A DNA stretch of 21,488 bases from Clostridiales bacterium. Its GTDB lineage: Bacteria; Bacillota; Clostridia; Oscillospirales; Oscillospiraceae. Location of the stretch: NCBI GenBank assembly GCA_009774055.1, contig VSNB01000017.1, forward strand, positions 1 to 21,488, in the 5' to 3' direction. This document shows, piece by piece, positions 7,441 to 14,666 of this stretch; position 1 is the stretch's first letter, and every line of letters starts with the position of its first letter. The notes under the pieces are model-generated. The model was given only the letters and a program-made list of their open reading frames with translations, had not been told where the DNA came from and searched no databases. The translations under genes and the position numbers were made by a program.

Positions 7441-7470
7441 AGGCCCCGGAGGCATCTGCCTCCGGGGCCT
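7441..7470. terminator. Bidirectional terminator between convergent MATE and SLH genes
   Basis: A perfect 14-bp stem, AGGCCCCGGAGGCA (7441-7454) with TGCCTCCGGGGCCT (7457-7470), effectively with a tetraloop. It is followed by TT on the plus strand and by CTCTTCT on the minus strand. It sits 21 bases after the SLH-gene stop and between two converging genes. Confidence 0.75.
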
Positions 7471-7491
7471 TTGGTGATGCGTCCGAGGAAA

Positions 7492-10400
7492 TCAGGCGGC
7501 TTCGCCTTCCGTTTCCAGGGGGATGTACTTCTCACAGAAGTTCATGAAGGCAACCGCTACCTGGGCGCGGGTGGCGTTGTCGCGGGGGGCCAGGGCAGTT
7601 TCGCTCAAAGCCTCCGGCGCGCCGAGGGCAATGGCCCAGGCCATAGCCTCCAGAGCGTACTCGCTGATGGAAGCCATGTCGGCATACGCCGTCAGATCGG
7701 TGATCTCCGTCACTTCATAGCCCTTATACTGGGCGTAGCGGTGGAGGATCGCGGCCAGCTGCTCACGGGTGACCGGGTCCATGGGACCGAAGCGGTCCTC
7801 GCTGTAGCCCTTGACCACCTTGTTGGCCGCGCCCCAGCCCACGGCGTCGGTGTACCACTGTCCGGCCGCCACATCCAGGAAGGCGGAGGGCTCCGCCGCG
7901 GGCTCGCCCTCCAGGCGGTAGAGAATGGTCACTACCATGGCGCGGGTCAGAGTGCCGTAGGGATCAAAGGACGTGTCGGACACGCCGTTCATCAGCTTGC
8001 GGTTGAAAACGTACTGAACCGCCTCGTAGAACGGGTCGGTGGGCATCACGTCATCGAAGGTGATGTCCGCCAGAGGCGTATCCTCGTCAATGATCGTCTC
8101 GGCGGGGGGAGGATTGTTGGTGCCGCCGCTGCCGCCGCCGGGCGTGCCGGGATCAGGGGCGGGGAATACGGGACCGGTGGTTCCGGTGGCCGGGATGGCC
8201 TCGGTGTAATAGCGTCCGCAGGCCGTGCAGGTGTAGGTCCGGACGCCGGCGGTATCGGCTGTGGGAGCCAGAGTCACTACGCCGCCGTCATAGGCATGGG
8301 CGGCCGCGCCGCCGGCAATGCCGCAGCGGGCGCAGGCGTGCCAGTGGCTGGCCCCGTCATAGGTCCAGGTGTCGGAGAAGCTGTGGCCCAGAGCAGGAAC
8401 GTTTGCTCTCACCTCGCCGTATACGGAGACGTACATGTTCTCGCCGGACTCCGTGCAGGTGGGCGCGGCGGAACGCTCAGTATCCAGCGTCCAGACGCTG
8501 TCGGGAGTCCCGGGAGCGGGCAGCTGGGGAAGCTCCACAGTCTCCACATGACTTGCGTCATTGGCACAGACCCGCCGGGCCGCGCCGGGAGCGCTCATAG
8601 TGGGCGCGGCGGTGATGGTCCATGCGCCGTAGGCGTGGCCGATGGCATTCGTCTGGGTGTCGGTGTAGCTGTCACCGCACTTGGTACAGGTGTGCGTGGT
8701 ATAACCGCCCTCGGTGCAGGCGGGAGCGGTCACGACGGCCTCGTAGGTATGGTTGGTGGCGAGGATAACCAAATCATCCTCGGCAGTCTCTTCCAAACTG
8801 GTACCAGCTCCGGTGAAAAAGCCGTTGCAGACAGAACAGGTGGAATGGGCTTTCATACCGTTCTCCGTGCAGGCAGGCTTCTTCTCAGCGTGGACAGTCA
8901 GGGTGTGAGGCACCAGGGGGAGCGGACTGGTGTAGGAATCGTTGCAGAGTTTGCAGGTGTGGGTTTCGACACCCAGGTCCACGCAGGTGGCAGGCTTGGT
9001 GGTCACACTATACTCGTGGCCCAGCGGATTGGAAACCACATCGAGTGTGGCTTCACAATACTTGCAGGGATAGCTTGTCAGGCCCCCTACGGTACAGGTG
9101 GCTTTGCTCTTTTCCGTACCCTTTTCCATGTCATAAACATGTTTATGGTCGGCGGGATTGACATGACCGCAATTCTTGCACACACCGTCCTCGTCATAGT
9201 CGTGGATACCGGTAGCAGGGATGGAATTTACCCTCATATCAGTATATACGCTTGCCTCGCCATCTACCTTGTTCTTGATGGAGGCCGTTGCCGTAAAGGT
9301 AATTTCCCCCTCACCAACGCAAGTGGCATCCTTGGTGACCGCATGACTCATTACTATGGTCCCAGTTCCTACATGGGAAGAATCATTGCCACAAGTAAAG
9401 GTTGCCGTTGCAGCAGTTTGGGTGCCGTTCCACGTCCAAGTAGGTTCGCCGTATTTGTGGCCGAGAGGGTCAATCCAACCACCTGAAGCATTATAACCGG
9501 TGTCTACACTGCAAACGGTACAACGGTTAGCGTACATACCTTTCTCTTCGCATGTGGCGGCTGATTCCTCTGTATAAACAGTAGTGTGTCCTGCTATCTC
9601 GGATTCTCCACGACATCTTGTTCCGGATGTATACACATTAAGACATTTTTTGGCGTGAGACTTCGGGGTCGTACTTATTGACCACACTGTTGACCACTTA
9701 TGTCCAGGAGCCTTTACAGTTCCATCAACCTGTTTAGTAACCACATCGCCTTTTTGATCAGTATAAGTTACATTGGCACTGGTTACAATCATATCCGCTT
9801 CACAGGTTAATATGCCCTTCACTTTAACATTCTGTACACGGATTGATTTCACAGAATAGACATCATTGCACTTCGTGCAGCTAAAGCTGCCTGTGGCGGT
9901 GTAAATGGTAGCACTACCGTTGAGTCGAGTGGTCTGGAACGTCCATACGCCAGTACCATAGTCGTGGCCCACTCTCTCAATGACTGCTCCCTCAAAAAGC
10001 CAACCACAGTCATCGCATTTCTTATCAGCCTCCTTGCCGGATTTTTCACAGGTAGCGGCCGTGGCACTTCCGGAGACTTCGGTCGTATTGGGGTGCTCAG
10101 CAAAGCTACCCATCTCGGTACAACCGTTCTCGCACACATGCCAATGACCAGAGGCATTACTGCTCCAGTCAGCAGCCCAGTTATGGGCGTTGGAATCCGT
10201 GCTCGTGTAACCGCAGGCATCGCAGGCGACCGACGTTGTGCAGGTCGGCGCTCCGTCTGCGTAGCTGTGCTCCTGCTCACTGTTCTCGACCTTTGCGCCG
10301 CAGCAGCTCCATACCTGTCCGTGATGAGTTCCACCATCCAAGGGCCTCCATTCCAGTTTCCCAGTTGCATCGTGGTTGTTGGGGTCGATCTCACCAGTGA

Positions 10401-10941
10401 TAGTTTCCCGGCTGACTTCACCACTACACACGGTGCAGGAGACTACTTTGATACAAGAACCAGGCGTATTGCAGGTAGCGTCTGCTTCGCTCTCGTACAA
10501 AGCTTCACCAGGGGTGTGATTGCCAGTGGCGGGTGTAGTTTCTTCCTTGGTGTCCCCACACCACTTGCATGCGTAAGTAGCCGTGCCCTCTTTTTCACAA
10601 GTGGCGGTACTGCTTACCAATTGATAGTCACAAGGAACTTCGGGAATCCGTTTGACCGGATCAGATAGATAATTCCCCTCCAAATCATAATTCCGATCAC
10701 CGTGTTTCAACGAGGAAGGGCAATTATAATGGGCTGCGATGCCTTCCGTTCTACAAGTAGGATCTACTTGTGGAACATAGGTGAGTTCATTGTCGCATGT
10801 AATGACTCCAGCTAGACCAGAGTAATTACACCGAAGTCCGCCTTCCGCCCATGCCACCCCCGGCAGCATACTCAGGCACATAACCAGACACACGAGCAGC
10901 GAAAGCCCGCGCTTGCTGAAATTTCTCCAGCTTTTCTTCAA
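7492..10941 (-). CDS. Large secreted cysteine-rich repeat protein with three C-terminal SLH domains
   Basis: A cell-wall-attached surface protein of 1149 residues. Seen: a signal peptide (KKSWRNFSKRG basic start, hydrophobic core, cleavage expected after AWA at residue 32). A long ectodomain (about 33-920) of divergent modules follows, with 13 CxxC pairs, the recurrent pattern TC-x-E-x-G ... C-x-x-C, HWH-x-C motifs and GH(K/D/E)Y turns. Next comes a Gly/Pro linker (about 920-950), then three SLH domains (about 960-1149) with DVMPTDPFYEAVQYVFNR, DVAAGQWYTDAVGWGAAN and a weaker third copy. SLH domains bind pyruvylated secondary wall polysaccharide. The start TTG at 10941 follows AAAGGAAG; an in-frame ATG at 11025 would add 28 residues before the signal peptide and is less likely. 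No enzymatic domain is visible, so a structural or adhesive role is inferred. The N-terminal half is visibly less G+C-rich than the C-terminal half. Confidence 0.9.
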   Translation of the reverse strand: MKKSWRNFSKRGLSLLVCLVMCLSMLPGVAWAEGGLRCNYSGLAGVITCDNELTYVPQVDPTCRTEGIAAHYNCPSSLKHGDRNYDLEGNYLSDPVKRIPEVPCDYQLVSSTATCEKEGTATYACKWCGDTKEETTPATGNHTPGEALYESEADATCNTPGSCIKVVSCTVCSGEVSRETITGEIDPNNHDATGKLEWRPLDGGTHHGQVWSCCGAKVENSEQEHSYADGAPTCTTSVACDACGYTSTDSNAHNWAADWSSNASGHWHVCENGCTEMGSFAEHPNTTEVSGSATAATCEKSGKEADKKCDDCGWLFEGAVIERVGHDYGTGVWTFQTTRLNGSATIYTATGSFSCTKCNDVYSVKSIRVQNVKVKGILTCEADMIVTSANVTYTDQKGDVVTKQVDGTVKAPGHKWSTVWSISTTPKSHAKKCLNVYTSGTRCRGESEIAGHTTVYTEESAATCEEKGMYANRCTVCSVDTGYNASGGWIDPLGHKYGEPTWTWNGTQTAATATFTCGNDSSHVGTGTIVMSHAVTKDATCVGEGEITFTATASIKNKVDGEASVYTDMRVNSIPATGIHDYDEDGVCKNCGHVNPADHKHVYDMEKGTEKSKATCTVGGLTSYPCKYCEATLDVVSNPLGHEYSVTTKPATCVDLGVETHTCKLCNDSYTSPLPLVPHTLTVHAEKKPACTENGMKAHSTCSVCNGFFTGAGTSLEETAEDDLVILATNHTYEAVVTAPACTEGGYTTHTCTKCGDSYTDTQTNAIGHAYGAWTITAAPTMSAPGAARRVCANDASHVETVELPQLPAPGTPDSVWTLDTERSAAPTCTESGENMYVSVYGEVRANVPALGHSFSDTWTYDGASHWHACARCGIAGGAAAHAYDGGVVTLAPTADTAGVRTYTCTACGRYYTEAIPATGTTGPVFPAPDPGTPGGGSGGTNNPPPAETIIDEDTPLADITFDDVMPTDPFYEAVQYVFNRKLMNGVSDTSFDPYGTLTRAMVVTILYRLEGEPAAEPSAFLDVAAGQWYTDAVGWGAANKVVKGYSEDRFGPMDPVTREQLAAILHRYAQYKGYEVTEITDLTAYADMASISEYALEAMAWAIALGAPEALSETALAPRDNATRAQVAVAFMNFCEKYIPLETEGEAA

Positions 10942-11089
10942 TAAAAACACTTCCTTTCTCTTCTCAAATGGATAGATTATCCAAATCCGCCGCTGGGCCC
11001 TCCGGCCCGGATCGCCAAGTTCCATGGCATTCCCCCTCCATCCCAAATTCGCCTCCCCTCCGGCCGCCAGGCGGGGCCGGCAGAGGAAA

Positions 11090-11134
11090 TCGTGAGAGCC
11101 CGGGCTCTCACGAGAAAACCGTACGGTTTTCTCG
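11090..11134. repeat. Two overlapping perfect 24-nt palindromes
   Basis: The first is TCGTGAGAGCCC plus its exact reverse complement (11090-11113). The second is CGAGAAAACCGT plus its exact reverse complement (11111-11134). They share three bases (CGA, 11111-11113). In RNA they would form two adjacent hairpins, or in DNA a pair of dyads. Neither is followed by a T-run. They may be a REP-like extragenic element or a regulatory structure. Confidence 0.75.
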
Positions 11135-11141
11135 ATGCCAA

Positions 11142-11175
11142 CTGCCCCGGATGGAAAATCTCCCATCCGGGGCAG
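11142..11175. repeat. 13-bp perfect hairpin next to the palindromes
   Basis: CTGCCCCGGATGG (11142-11154) pairs with CCATCCGGGGCAG (11163-11175) around an 8-nt loop. On the SLH-gene transcript this would be the first hairpin of the leader, about 20 bases after the start. It has no T-run on either strand. Confidence 0.75.
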
Positions 11176-11202
11176 AACGAAAGCGCACAACTCTCCACAT
11201 CT

Positions 11203-11211
11203 ATTATAGCA
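11203..11211 (-). promoter_or_regulatory. Extended -10 promoter of the SLH gene
   Basis: On the minus strand TGC-TATAAT (11211-11203), a perfect -10 with an extended element. The -35 position (11231-11226, GTTCCC) is poor, so the extended -10 or an activator would have to compensate. Confidence 0.6.
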
Positions 11212-11241
11212 CAAAACAGCTCAGCGGGAACGGCAGCTTCC

Positions 11242-11261
11242 ATTTTCAGCCAATTTTCAGC
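11242..11261. repeat. Direct repeat of ATTTTCAGC, 11-bp spacing
   Basis: ATTTTCAGC occurs at 11242-11250 and again at 11253-11261, one helical turn apart. It lies 34-53 bases upstream of the SLH-gene -10. The position suits an activator site, but it could also be chance in the short gap after the DUF819 gene. Confidence 0.35.
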
Positions 11262-11280
11262 GAAATGCCGAAAAACCGCC

Positions 11281-12561
11281 TTATACGCCCAACAGAATGC
11301 CCACCAGGGTACCCGCATAGTTGCCGATCACATAGCCCAGCACCCCCACCAGCATGGCGGGGCCAACCAGACGGCTCCAGCCCTGGGACACCGCCATGCC
11401 GGCGGCGGTGGTGGGTCCGCCGATGTTGGCGTTGGAGGCGATGATGGCGTCCTCCAGGTCGAATTTCAGCAGCCTCGCCCCCGCGAAGCAGAACAGCATG
11501 TTCACCACCACCATCAGGAAGGTGAGGGCCAGGAACAGGGGCGCTTCCGTAAGCACGGTGTAGATGTTGGCGGGAACGCCGATGACGAAGAGGAAGAGAT
11601 AGATGAGGTAGGTGCCGATCTCCTGGGAGCCGTGCATCTTCTCCGCCGTGCCGGAACAGCAGGTGGCGAAGAGGACGGAAATGGTGGTGATCCACACATA
11701 CTGGCTGCCCAGGAACTTGCCGGCGAAGTCCCGGAGGCCCTCCTGGAAGGTGGACGCCACGCCCTCCGCCGCCAGGGGGCTGAAGAGCCCTGCGACAAGG
11801 TTGGAAACCCACACCACCACCACGGCGAAGGCAATATTCATGGCGACATCCTTCAGGGAAATGTCCTTCCGGCTCCAGAAGGCGGCCGCCTGGGTTTTGG
11901 CCTGCTCGCCGGAGGAGGAGCCCCGCTCCACCTCGTCGATATGGGGATGTGGGAACCGGGCGCGGAAGAAGCGCATCCCCGCGAAGGCGATGAGCACGAA
12001 GAAATACAGGGCCATGAGCAGGTTGTCCGCCACGGTGGCGGCGGCGGCCACAGGGGTGCCCTTGAGGCCGTGCTGCATCGCCATGGCGGAGAAGTTGACG
12101 CTGCCGCCGATATAGGAGCCGGTCATCATGGAGGCCACCGCCGCCAGGTCCGACGCCTGCCCGCCGGAGGCGGCGTAGGGGCCGGACAGGGCGAAATAGG
12201 CCAGCAGAGCCCCCGCCACGGTGCCCACCGCGCCGATCAGGAAGATGGTCAGCATCTTCCCCGCCTCCCGCCAGATCTTCTTCAGGTTGCACTGGAGCAG
12301 CAGCAGGGGGATGCCCATGGGCACGATGACGCCCCAGACGATGTCGTCGTAGAGCACGCTGCTGATGGGGATCACGCCGATGTTGGCCATGGCCATGGCC
12401 AGAATCAGGGCGATGATGGACCCAGACACCCGGGCCGCCCAGCGGTATTTCTGCTCCAGGAAAATGGACAGGGCTACGGACAGGCACATGACGCCCAGCA
12501 GGCCCCAGGTGTCGTCAGGGCCGATAAGGGTACGGCCCAGCAGGTTTTCTATCAGGGACAT
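11281..12561 (-). CDS. DUF819-family integral membrane protein
   Basis: A 426-residue polytopic membrane protein of unknown function. Seen: ten or more hydrophobic segments with a hydrophilic loop in the middle (about 225-250). The family's characteristic small-residue motifs are present: MMTGSYIGGSVNF (about 165-177), the second-half counterpart around ASNANIGGPTTAAGMA (about 379-394) and the run LGYVIGNYAGT at the end. The two GG-containing motifs in related positions suggest an inverted-repeat transporter fold, in line with the view that the family are transporters. The start ATG at 12561 follows AAAGGAGGAG; the longer reading from 12651 covers the promoter and was rejected. It lies downstream of the opp operon but has its own near-consensus promoter. 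The substrate is unknown. Confidence 0.88.
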   Translation of the reverse strand: MSLIENLLGRTLIGPDDTWGLLGVMCLSVALSIFLEQKYRWAARVSGSIIALILAMAMANIGVIPISSVLYDDIVWGVIVPMGIPLLLLQCNLKKIWREAGKMLTIFLIGAVGTVAGALLAYFALSGPYAASGGQASDLAAVASMMTGSYIGGSVNFSAMAMQHGLKGTPVAAAATVADNLLMALYFFVLIAFAGMRFFRARFPHPHIDEVERGSSSGEQAKTQAAAFWSRKDISLKDVAMNIAFAVVVVWVSNLVAGLFSPLAAEGVASTFQEGLRDFAGKFLGSQYVWITTISVLFATCCSGTAEKMHGSQEIGTYLIYLFLFVIGVPANIYTVLTEAPLFLALTFLMVVVNMLFCFAGARLLKFDLEDAIIASNANIGGPTTAAGMAVSQGWSRLVGPAMLVGVLGYVIGNYAGTLVGILLGV

Positions 12562-12587
12562 TGAGACTCCTCCTTTGTAATACGAAG

Positions 12588-12614
12588 AGCCGCCGGAGAC
12601 GCGCTCCGGCGGCT
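12588..12614. terminator. Hairpin between the opp operon and the DUF819 gene
   Basis: A perfect 11-bp stem, AGCCGCCGGAG (12588-12598) with CTCCGGCGGCT (12604-12614). On the minus strand it falls only a few bases after the DUF819 transcription start and is followed by CTTCGTATT rather than a T-run. It may slow read-through from the opp operon or cap the DUF819 mRNA; no other terminator follows oppF. Confidence 0.5.
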
Positions 12615-12622
12615 TTGCTGGT

Positions 12623-12651
12623 AGTATAAAGGAAAACGGGAGGCATGTCAA
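12623..12651 (-). promoter_or_regulatory. Promoter of the DUF819 gene
   Basis: On the minus strand TTGACA (12651-12646), 17-bp spacer, TATACT (12628-12623). This is one of the best sigma-A-type promoters in the window. It lies 25 bases after the oppF stop. Confidence 0.85.
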
Positions 12652-12676
12652 CTCCGGGAATCTTTAAGAACCCGTA

Positions 12677-13663
12677 TCACAGCGGACCCGGCTGATGGCA
12701 GGCGACGAAATGGCCCGGCTCGGCCAGGACGGACTTGGGCCGCTCCTGCCGGCACCGCTCCCCCGCCTTGGGGCAGCGGGTGCAGAAGGGACAGCCGGAC
12801 GGCACGTCGATGGGGCTGGGGACCTCCCCCTTCAGAATGATCCGCTTCTTCGTACTGTCCACGTCCAGGTCCAGCACCGCTGACAGCAGGGACTGGGTAT
12901 AGGGGTGGAGGGGGTTGTTGAAAATGGTTTTCGTATCTCCCGTCTCCATAATGTGCCCCAGGAACATCACCGCCACCGAGGGACAGATGTCCTTGACCAC
13001 CGCCAGATTATGGGAAATGAACAGGTAGGTGATGCCCAGCTTCTCCTGGAGGTCCATCAGCAGCTCCAGGATCTGGGCGTGGACCGACACATCCAGGGCG
13101 GAAACCGGTTCGTCGCATACCAGGAACTCCGGATGCAGGGAGATGGCCCGGGCGATGCCGATGCGCTGACGCTGTCCGCCGGAGAAGTCCGAGGGATAGC
13201 GGTGCAGGTCGTCTTCCGTCAGGCCCACCAGATACAGCAGCTCGATCACCCGCTTTTCCATATCCTCTCGGCTGCAGCCGCCCCGGATCAGCATGGGCTC
13301 GCTGATGAGCTGATACACGTCGAAGCGGGGGTTCAAGGAGGAAAAGGGGTCCTGGAAGATCATCTGCATTTCCCGGCGGGCCCGGCGCAGCTCCTTGGGA
13401 GAGAGGGCTGTCAGCTCCTCGCCGCGGAAAAAGATCTTTCCGCCGGTGGGCCGGACCATGCCCAGGATGGCGTTGGCCAGGGTGGACTTCCCGCAGCCGG
13501 ACTCGCCCACCAGTCCGAAGGTTTCCCCCTTGGGGATGCACAGGGAGATATGGTCCACCGCCTTGACCTGCTTCTTCTTCCCGAAGGGGAGGCCGCCCCG
13601 GACGGGGAAATGGACGCTTACGTCCTCCACCCGGACCAGGGGCTCCGTATGGGGCTCATACAT
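12677..13663 (-). CDS. oppF: Oligopeptide/dipeptide ABC transporter ATP-binding protein, OppF type
   Basis: The second ATPase of a peptide importer, on the cytoplasmic side. Seen in 328 residues: Walker A GESGCGKST (53-61), Q-loop FQDPFSSLNPR (103-113), signature FSGGQRQR (160-167), Walker B EFLVCDEP (179-186) and switch H218 in ISHNL. The C-terminal oligopeptide-transporter extension holds HPYTQSLLSA and the cysteines of CPFCTRCPKAGERC. These cysteines match those that bind an iron-sulfur cluster in several OppF/DppF proteins; the cluster is inferred. The ATG at 13663 overlaps the oppD stop (ATGTATGA) and follows GGAGAGGGGG. An upstream ATG at 13684 is also possible and would add seven residues. 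It is the last gene of the operon. An insertion GLPFGKKKQ after strand one is normal for OppF. Confidence 0.93.
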   Translation of the reverse strand: MYEPHTEPLVRVEDVSVHFPVRGGLPFGKKKQVKAVDHISLCIPKGETFGLVGESGCGKSTLANAILGMVRPTGGKIFFRGEELTALSPKELRRARREMQMIFQDPFSSLNPRFDVYQLISEPMLIRGGCSREDMEKRVIELLYLVGLTEDDLHRYPSDFSGGQRQRIGIARAISLHPEFLVCDEPVSALDVSVHAQILELLMDLQEKLGITYLFISHNLAVVKDICPSVAVMFLGHIMETGDTKTIFNNPLHPYTQSLLSAVLDLDVDSTKKRIILKGEVPSPIDVPSGCPFCTRCPKAGERCRQERPKSVLAEPGHFVACHQPGPL

Positions 13664-14666
13664 GGCTGTCCGCCCCCTCTCCATTTTCCGTCTCCCCCAC
13701 CGGATGCCAGCAGCGGACCAGCCGGTCCTCTCCTGCCGCCCGCAGGGGCGGCATGGCCTCCCGGCACTTCTGGGTGCAGCTGCGGCACCGGGGGTGGAAG
13801 GTGCAGCCCGCCGGCTTGCGCATGGGGTTGGGCACCGCGTCCGGAATCCGGACGAACCGGCGGGTGTCCTCGTTGAGCTTGGGCACTGAGGCCATCAGGC
13901 CCTCGGTGTAGGGGTGCAGCGGATGGCGGAACAGCTCCCGGAGGGGGGCCTTCTCCACAATCCTGCCGCAGTACATCACGTACACCGTATCCGCCATGTG
14001 GGCCACCACGCTGAGGTCGTGGGTAATGAGGATCAGGGAGGTATTGCGCTCCCGCTGCATGGTCTTCAGCACGTCCAGGACCTGGGCCTGGATGGTCACG
14101 TCCAGGGCCGTGGTGGGCTCGTCGGCGATAATCAGCTTGGGGTCGCAGGCGAAGGCCATGGCGATCAGCACCCGCTGGCGCATGCCGCCGCTGAGCTCGT
14201 GGGGAAAATCACCGTACCGCCGCTCCGGAGAGGGCACGCCCACCAGCTTCAATGCCTGGATGGACGCCTGTCTGGCCTCCCGGCGCTTCATGCTCCGGTG
14301 GCGGATAAACACCTCGTCCAGCTGGCGGCCGATGGTCATCACCGGGTTCAGGGCAGTCAGCGCGTCCTGGAAGATCATGGCCATTTCCTGGCCCCGGATG
14401 TCCAGCATTTCATTCTCCGAGGCGTCCCGCAGGTCCCGGCCGTCGAACTCCAGACGGTCCACCCGCATGACGGCGGGCGGCGTGCTCAGAAGCTTCATCA
14501 CCGCCAGGGAGGTGACGCTCTTGCCGCTGCCGCTCTCGCCCACGATGGCCGCGCACTCCCCCTCCCGCACCGACAGGCTCACGCCCTCTACGGCGCGGAC
14601 CACGCCGGCGGGGTTGGGGAAGATGACCTTGAGGTTCTCCACATGCAGGATGGTCTTATCCGTCAT
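13656..14666 (-). CDS. oppD: Oligopeptide/dipeptide ABC transporter ATP-binding protein, OppD type
   Basis: The first ATPase of the peptide importer; pairs with OppF to drive the OppB/OppC channel. Seen in 336 residues: Walker A GESGSGKS (43-50), Q-loop FQDALTALNPVM (99-110), signature LSGGMRQR (158-165), Walker B KLIIADEP (177-184) and switch H216 in LITHDLS. The C-terminal extension has HPLHPYTEGLMAS and cysteines in CTFHPRCRSCTQKC plus a later CWHP. LSGGM instead of LSGGQ is usual for OppD/DppD. The start ATG at 14666 lies inside the end of oppC (11-base overlap) and the stop lies inside oppF, so translation is probably coupled. Confidence 0.94.
   Translation of the reverse strand: MTDKTILHVENLKVIFPNPAGVVRAVEGVSLSVREGECAAIVGESGSGKSVTSLAVMKLLSTPPAVMRVDRLEFDGRDLRDASENEMLDIRGQEMAMIFQDALTALNPVMTIGRQLDEVFIRHRSMKRREARQASIQALKLVGVPSPERRYGDFPHELSGGMRQRVLIAMAFACDPKLIIADEPTTALDVTIQAQVLDVLKTMQRERNTSLILITHDLSVVAHMADTVYVMYCGRIVEKAPLRELFRHPLHPYTEGLMASVPKLNEDTRRFVRIPDAVPNPMRKPAGCTFHPRCRSCTQKCREAMPPLRAAGEDRLVRCWHPVGETENGEGADSHV

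Larger units (their letters stand above)
10942..11200 (-). promoter_or_regulatory. Long structured 5' leader of the SLH gene
   Basis: From the predicted start near 11195 to the TTG start, this non-coding stretch holds the hairpins listed separately. It also holds an imperfect dyad at about 11060-11081 (CCGGCC against GGCCGG) and a second good Shine-Dalgarno site (GGAGGGGGA) ahead of an in-frame ATG at 11025. No gene is supported in it. Confidence 0.5.

Noticed and set aside
7471..9486. A 671-codon Gly-rich open frame on the plus strand
   Set aside because: It is antisense to the SLH protein, starts within the shared terminator, and its glycine richness follows from the complement of the cysteine/threonine repeats.
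8101..10800. Possible CRISPR-like or tandem DNA repeat because of the recurring CxxC coding pattern
   Set aside because: The similarity is at protein level only; there is no regular DNA repeat-spacer structure.
11092..12564. A 490-codon His/Gly-rich open frame on the plus strand
   Set aside because: It is antisense to the DUF819 gene, which has clear transmembrane segments, a promoter and a ribosome site.
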